From assembly GCF_004664715.2 (NCBI RefSeq), contig NC_051071.1:7529231-7593230 (forward strand): 64,000 bases of DNA, given 5' to 3'. The stretch comes from Peromyscus leucopus (lineage: Eukaryota; Chordata; Mammalia; Rodentia; Cricetidae). Within the stretch, counting starts at the first letter, position 1. Every line of letters starts with the position of its first letter. The notes under the pieces were generated by a model. That model searched no databases and was not told the DNA's origin. It saw nothing but the letters and a program-made list of their open reading frames with translations. Made by a program: the position numbers and the translations under genes. Shown here in pieces: positions 60,183-64,000 of this stretch.

Positions 60183-61269
60183 GAAAGTCAAGGGAAGCGC
60201 TCAAAATTCATTCCCACACCATTACTGCTAATTCTCATGAATATTGTGAAGTGTGAATGGAGAGAAAGTAAATAAGGCCTAATTTGCATATGTAAAACAG
60301 AGTTGAATGTGTTCATATTTATTGATCCCTTTTTGCTTTTCAGATACTTTAGACTACTTGCTATGTCTTCAAGAAAGCAAGAAAGGGGAGAGATGCACCA
60401 GGTGTGTAAGCTCTGTTCTTTGGCAATATCTACTCCTTAGAACTCTTTAGAAGATGGGTGCCATGTGTACATGTTTTATGAACTATAAAATATGTAAAAC
60501 AGAGATTGCACTCTTATCTCTGACAAATGTAGGGGATTTTAGGTAACCATGTCTTGCCAAACTTCATTTCTTGCCACCTACATTTATGACTGCATAAAAA
60601 ATTCTTTAAATCTATTTTCAAAGTATAAGTATGAATGACATCCCTCTCAAGGAAGATGAAGCCACACTATGCCAATATGAGGCAAGAGATAGTAAAACCA
60701 TAGTTCTGTGAGCTTCTTCTGTACCATGTTCCCAGGTCCTGGAGTAGAATATTAAAACTTGATATGTTTCCAAGAAGGGAAATGGAAATAACAAAGTACA
60801 TTATTCAAAAACACTCTAAAACCCAGAGCTTCAAATTCCCAGGTTATCTCTCCCTTCCCCAACCAAACAGGCACAGTTTTCAAAACCCTGATACAGGAGC
60901 ATCAGACAAGGCAGCAGTGGGATGTCACAGAGTGGACAGATTTGCCCTGCTCTTATATAGCAAATTCCTCACATCTTGCGTGGAAGCTCATTAAAAGTAG
61001 GGGTATTCAAAAGAGCTGTAGGTGATAACTGAGTCCTTCCCAACCCCACCCCTTCCAGAAGCCATCAGTTGTGAAGAGTTACACTCCAGTATTCCTATTA
61101 CAATCTTTAAGAGCTCTCTTCAATGGATTCCTTTCTTCTTTGGGGATATGGAGAAGGGGATGGGAGGAGAGGTTATCATAGAAGCCTTCTATGTCTCTCA
61201 TTCTCAACTGTGAGTCTGCAATCATTAATATCACTGCAAGAGAAGCTTCCTTGCCCTTTATAGTCAGTG
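60183..61269. other. No recognised feature
   Basis: Unassigned. The part from about 61030 may belong to the composite retroposon that follows, but I cannot show it. Confidence 0.4.
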
Positions 61270-61735
61270 GTAACATGGATCATGGACTTCCATGTGGTAT
61301 CTAGTAACAACATAGACCACAGAAATTCACATGGCCTCCATCAGCATCACAACCCATATACATCAACACAGCTTCAGACAACAGCACAAAGCATGAATAT
61401 CCACATAGCATTCAGCAATATCATGGATCATGAACATCAACATGGCCTCCTGTGTGAGCATAGACCATGGACATCAACATGGCCCATTGGATTTAGTATA
61501 GTTTTTTCTTTTCTTTTCTTTTCTTTACTTTTCTTTTTCTTCTCTTATTCTTCTTCTTTCTTGTTCTTCTCCTTCTCCTCTTCCTCCTCTCCTCCTCCTT
61601 TTCCTCCTCCTTCTTTTTTTTTGAGGGGAGGTCATAAGGGGGGAGGTATGAACCTGGGAGGACTGGGACGTGATTGTGATTGGGGTGCATTACGTGAAAT
61701 TTCCAAATAATCAATAAAAATATTACCTTAAAAAG
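61270..61735 (+). mobile_element. VNTR + polypyrimidine + L1-like tail composite
   Basis: 61270-61496: about six diverged units of 36-39 bp around 'catggacatcaacatggcc'. 61500-61620: polypyrimidine tract. 61621-61735: L1-like 3' end ('ggggaggtcataagg', 'tggggtgcattacgtgaaat') with AATAAA and A-rich end. Layout resembles an SVA-type or L1-derived non-autonomous retroposon. 'agtcagtggt' (61263) and 'agccagtgat' (61741) are possible target repeats. The 147-codon frame across the VNTR is considered non-genic. Confidence 0.6.
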
Positions 61736-61839
61736 TAAAGAGCCAGTGATGAAACATTTTGTTCTTCATGGAAACTCCTTAACTCTAATAAGGTCTAAAA
61801 AGAGGCTTATTCATGCATATGAAGTAAACTACTCAAAAG

Positions 61840-62400
61840 TTTCAGGAAGTTCATAAAACTGACCAGACACATTAAACTCCTTTCTCTCTGAGCTTATATA
61901 AACAGTAAAGATTGCTGATAGACATGGGCAGACCACCTGAGCTGCCTGAAAGAGGCAGAGACTAACTTGCCTGGCTATGTAGAGACTGAGCTACCTAGAC
62001 AGACAAAGATCAGCCCAACCGGCAGAGAGAAGATAATGTGTTTGATGTGATCTTGGAAACCTCAAAATCCATTCTCAGGGATACACCTCCTCCAACAAGG
62101 CCACGCCTCTTCCAGCAAGGCCACATATCCTAATCCTTCCCAAACAGTTTCACCAACTGGAGAATAAGTAGCCAAATATGTGAGTCTATAGGGTCTACTT
62201 TCATTTCAACCACCACATCTGGAATGGGCCTTTAAGTTATTTCTGCTCCTATAAGTGACCCCTTGTCTATACTTCTGTAAGAATCCCCAGTAAACTCAGT
62301 GGAGCATCAGCTATAATTTTGTGTAAGCCTTATTTTGTTGCTACTTGGGGTAAGTAGACACTTGTTCACATTTTCCCAGGAATAGTGTCATAAAAACCTA
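61840..62400 (+). mobile_element. ERV LTR-like sequence with nested repeat
   Basis: Shares blocks with 39542-39985 ('gagctgcctgaaagaggcag', 'gctcctataagtgacccctt', 'ctgtaagaatccccagtaaa'). A piece of a rodent repeat ('cctcctccaacaaggccacg' to 'tttcaaccaccaca', 62085-62218) interrupts it. Confidence 0.55.
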
Positions 62401-62516
62401 TTGTTCTTTGCTTCTAAGTTATACTAAGGAGTTCATATCTAAAATGATTAAAGTGGGGGATGATAGTATTTTCTACATAAGGCTATTAAATTTTTAATGT
62501 GATTTTTCTGTTAATG

Positions 62517-62815
62517 TTCCATTGGAAGCTCTGCCTCAGCCCCCCACTCCAAATCCTGCCCCTCAGAAAGCCCACCAGGCCACGGCTCCTCCCCCAGAGC
62601 TGCTCAAGACTGTGCCTACAGGGTATTTAAGCTCTGGTCCATAGACCTGCCACATGATTTCTCCTCCTTCCTTCCCTGGAAATCGCCTGGCAGTACTTTG
62701 CTCAGATTAAACCCGGTCCTTTACCTTTTAATTCAGCTTGACTTGACACAGAAATCCACTACCAGGGATTCAAAATACTCACTGAGCCTGGGTAGAGTTG
62801 GGCCTCCCCTGCAGG
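62517..62815 (+). mobile_element. Probable ERV LTR, CG-richer type
   Basis: 'ctcaagactgtgcctacagg', a TATA-like 'gggtatttaagctctgg' (62620-62636) and ATTAAA ('cagattaaacccggtcc') in LTR order. Boundaries uncertain and no second LTR within the window. Confidence 0.5.
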
Positions 62816-64000
62816 GTACCTTCCCCACCAGTCCCCGACAACCCAGGCAACATGAGCTTCACCTCTCTGCCACACCAGACTGACTTCTGGCTCAGTAAGT
62901 TACCCATTTCCAAACCCCAAGCCTATAAGGAATCCAGGATCCCTTCCAAGTTTTTTACCCCTTCTGGGTCAAAGGTTTTCAGGGAACCTGGCCAGGACAT
63001 GGCCGCACCAGGGGCAACCCTGACCCATTTCTGAAACAAAGTTTGTCTTTTTTCTTTGGGATCTATAGTTAGGAGATAGTTTTTCCAAAGACATCCAACC
63101 ACCCCTCCACCAATTGACCCCAGGATATCATGGGAGATTCCTCACCCTAGTCTTCAGTCTCTGACACAGGCTTGGAATTGCACAGCACTGAGTCTAAATC
63201 TGATCCTCAATCACTGCAGAATTTTTCCAAATTGGGGCTGTCGTACACCATATGCCCTCACTCGAGATTTTTGGGCTCTGCACTTCCTCCCCTTCCCCTC
63301 CCCTGTTCTCTGATTGTCTGCATCTTTACCCCTCCCTCTGCTTTTGCCTGCTCTCCCGCTGTCCTGTGCTGGAATTCTACCCACCCGCTCTACCAGTAAC
63401 AAATCTGCTCTTGAATGAATTCTGTTACACCTTCCTCTCTCCCAAAAATCTTTTCCCAAATCCTCCACTTGCTGTTCCAGCTCATTCATTCAGGCTTTTC
63501 TTTTGATCTTGGCAGCCTGCACAGATACTCGGCTTTCCACTTCCTCCCAAAGCACTTTCTCCTCTGGGCTCGGAGCCTGCAGTGCCCCACCCGCCTCAGA
63601 CCCTGCTGCTTGTGACCCAGGCATGGCAGCACCTGGCGGCCCACAGCCAGCTGGCCTGAATCAATGGGAGACATGTATGGACGGGACGCATCTTTTATTC
63701 CTGTGCTTTCCTACATGCTGCTATATACTGCAAACTCTTTTCTCAGGATTTTAAGATGGTCATCCAACATAGTTTCCCATGGAAAGTGTTGTTTGTCTTC
63801 CTGTTTAAAAAGTCCCATCTATTTTGTGTGTATGGATGGAAATGCGGGCACTGCATGCTTGTTTTCTGACTGGTCTAAATGCCTGAGTTTACATGTTCTG
63901 TGTATCTTAGTTACAACTAGCTGCCTGGGCTCAGAATTTGCCTCTGGAACTTTTCTGGCCTTGGATCTAATATAATGACAGAGAAAGTTATTTTATGCTG
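62816..64000. other. Possible ERV leader or unassigned, GC-richer end of window
   Basis: C/T-rich sequence following the LTR, with many short frames (63172-63975) that conflict between frames and show no Gag or other signature. It could be the leader/internal part of an ERV that continues beyond the window. Confidence 0.35.

Noticed and set aside
60040..60275. Poly-Ser-Leu frames
   Set aside because: Translations of the CT microsatellite.
61267..61710. 147-codon His/Thr-rich frame with repeats of 12-13 residues
   Set aside because: Periodicity comes from the DNA minisatellite (36-39 bp); the frame then runs through a CT tract into an L1 tail.
1..64000. CRISPR arrays, operons, prophage or other bacterial systems
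   Set aside because: Direct repeats are microsatellites, SINEs, LTRs and L1s; no spaced palindromic repeats, ribosome-binding sites or gene-dense regions exist.
62517..64000. CpG-island promoter or first exon at the window end
   Set aside because: GC is higher, but CpG is not dense and the 5' part has LTR-type TATA/ATTAAA order.

Overview
Kind of genome. The window looks like non-coding nuclear DNA from a rodent, most probably a cricetid (hamster, vole or deer-mouse group). The basis is the repeat content: B1 (7SL-derived) SINEs, tRNA-derived B3, B4/RSINE1 and ID-like SINEs, Lx-type LINE-1 pieces in both orientations, and several class II (betaretrovirus-like) endogenous retroviruses with LTRs that I associate, without certainty, with the cricetid mys/MYSERV group. 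The rest is AT-rich. I found no exon, host gene, tRNA/rRNA/snRNA gene, CpG island or bacterial feature that I can defend. The open frames present are short and fall on repeats, microsatellites or chance sequence.

Layout. 1-3.8 kb: TA/TG microsatellite, a solo LTR built partly from B1 modules, a GA microsatellite, an old antisense LINE-1. 3.8-6.7 kb: an LTR-internal-LTR element (plus strand) with a decayed tRNA-Lys primer-binding site (PBS) and a polypurine tract. 7.5-8.7 kb: two B1s with target-site duplications and an LTR. 13.7-16.65 kb: a second copy of the same short ERV, minus strand. 18-23.4 kb: SINE and L1 scraps, then an antisense LTR ending in two tandem tRNA-Phe PBS-like motifs. 25-26.4 kb: antisense L1 3' region split by a solo LTR, running into a (CTGCCT)n array and a B3 SINE. 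26.4-32.5 kb: a larger minus-strand ERV with a recognisable gag remnant, split by a 2.4-kb LINE-1 and a B1. 33.5 kb: an exact 186-bp copy of sequence from 26.1 kb. 36.3-43.6 kb: two 5'-inverted L1s, a B4, a younger L1 3' end, a B3 carrying a nested LTR. 44-50.6 kb: L1 fragments and two members of a rodent ~400-bp repeat. 52.3-55.8 kb: L1 3' end, old B1, an L1 5'-monomer/3'-end composite, an LTR. 56-60 kb: mostly featureless. 60.1-64 kb: CT microsatellite, a VNTR plus L1-tail composite, and two or more LTR-like sequences.

How the parts relate. Three ERVs (3.8, 13.7 and 26.4 kb) share one internal sequence, but the third carries a completely different, B1-containing LTR. That points to LTR exchange within a non-autonomous/autonomous ERV family. 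Insertion order can be read in several places: L1 into gag, LTR into B3, LTR into L1, B1 into gag, L1 beside B4. The best leads for new biology are the tandem PBS motifs at 22.5 kb, the exact 186-bp duplication, the LTR-swapped family, and the composite retroposons at 53.8 and 61.3 kb. Family names are recalled, not searched, and boundaries are by eye unless a target-site duplication fixes them.
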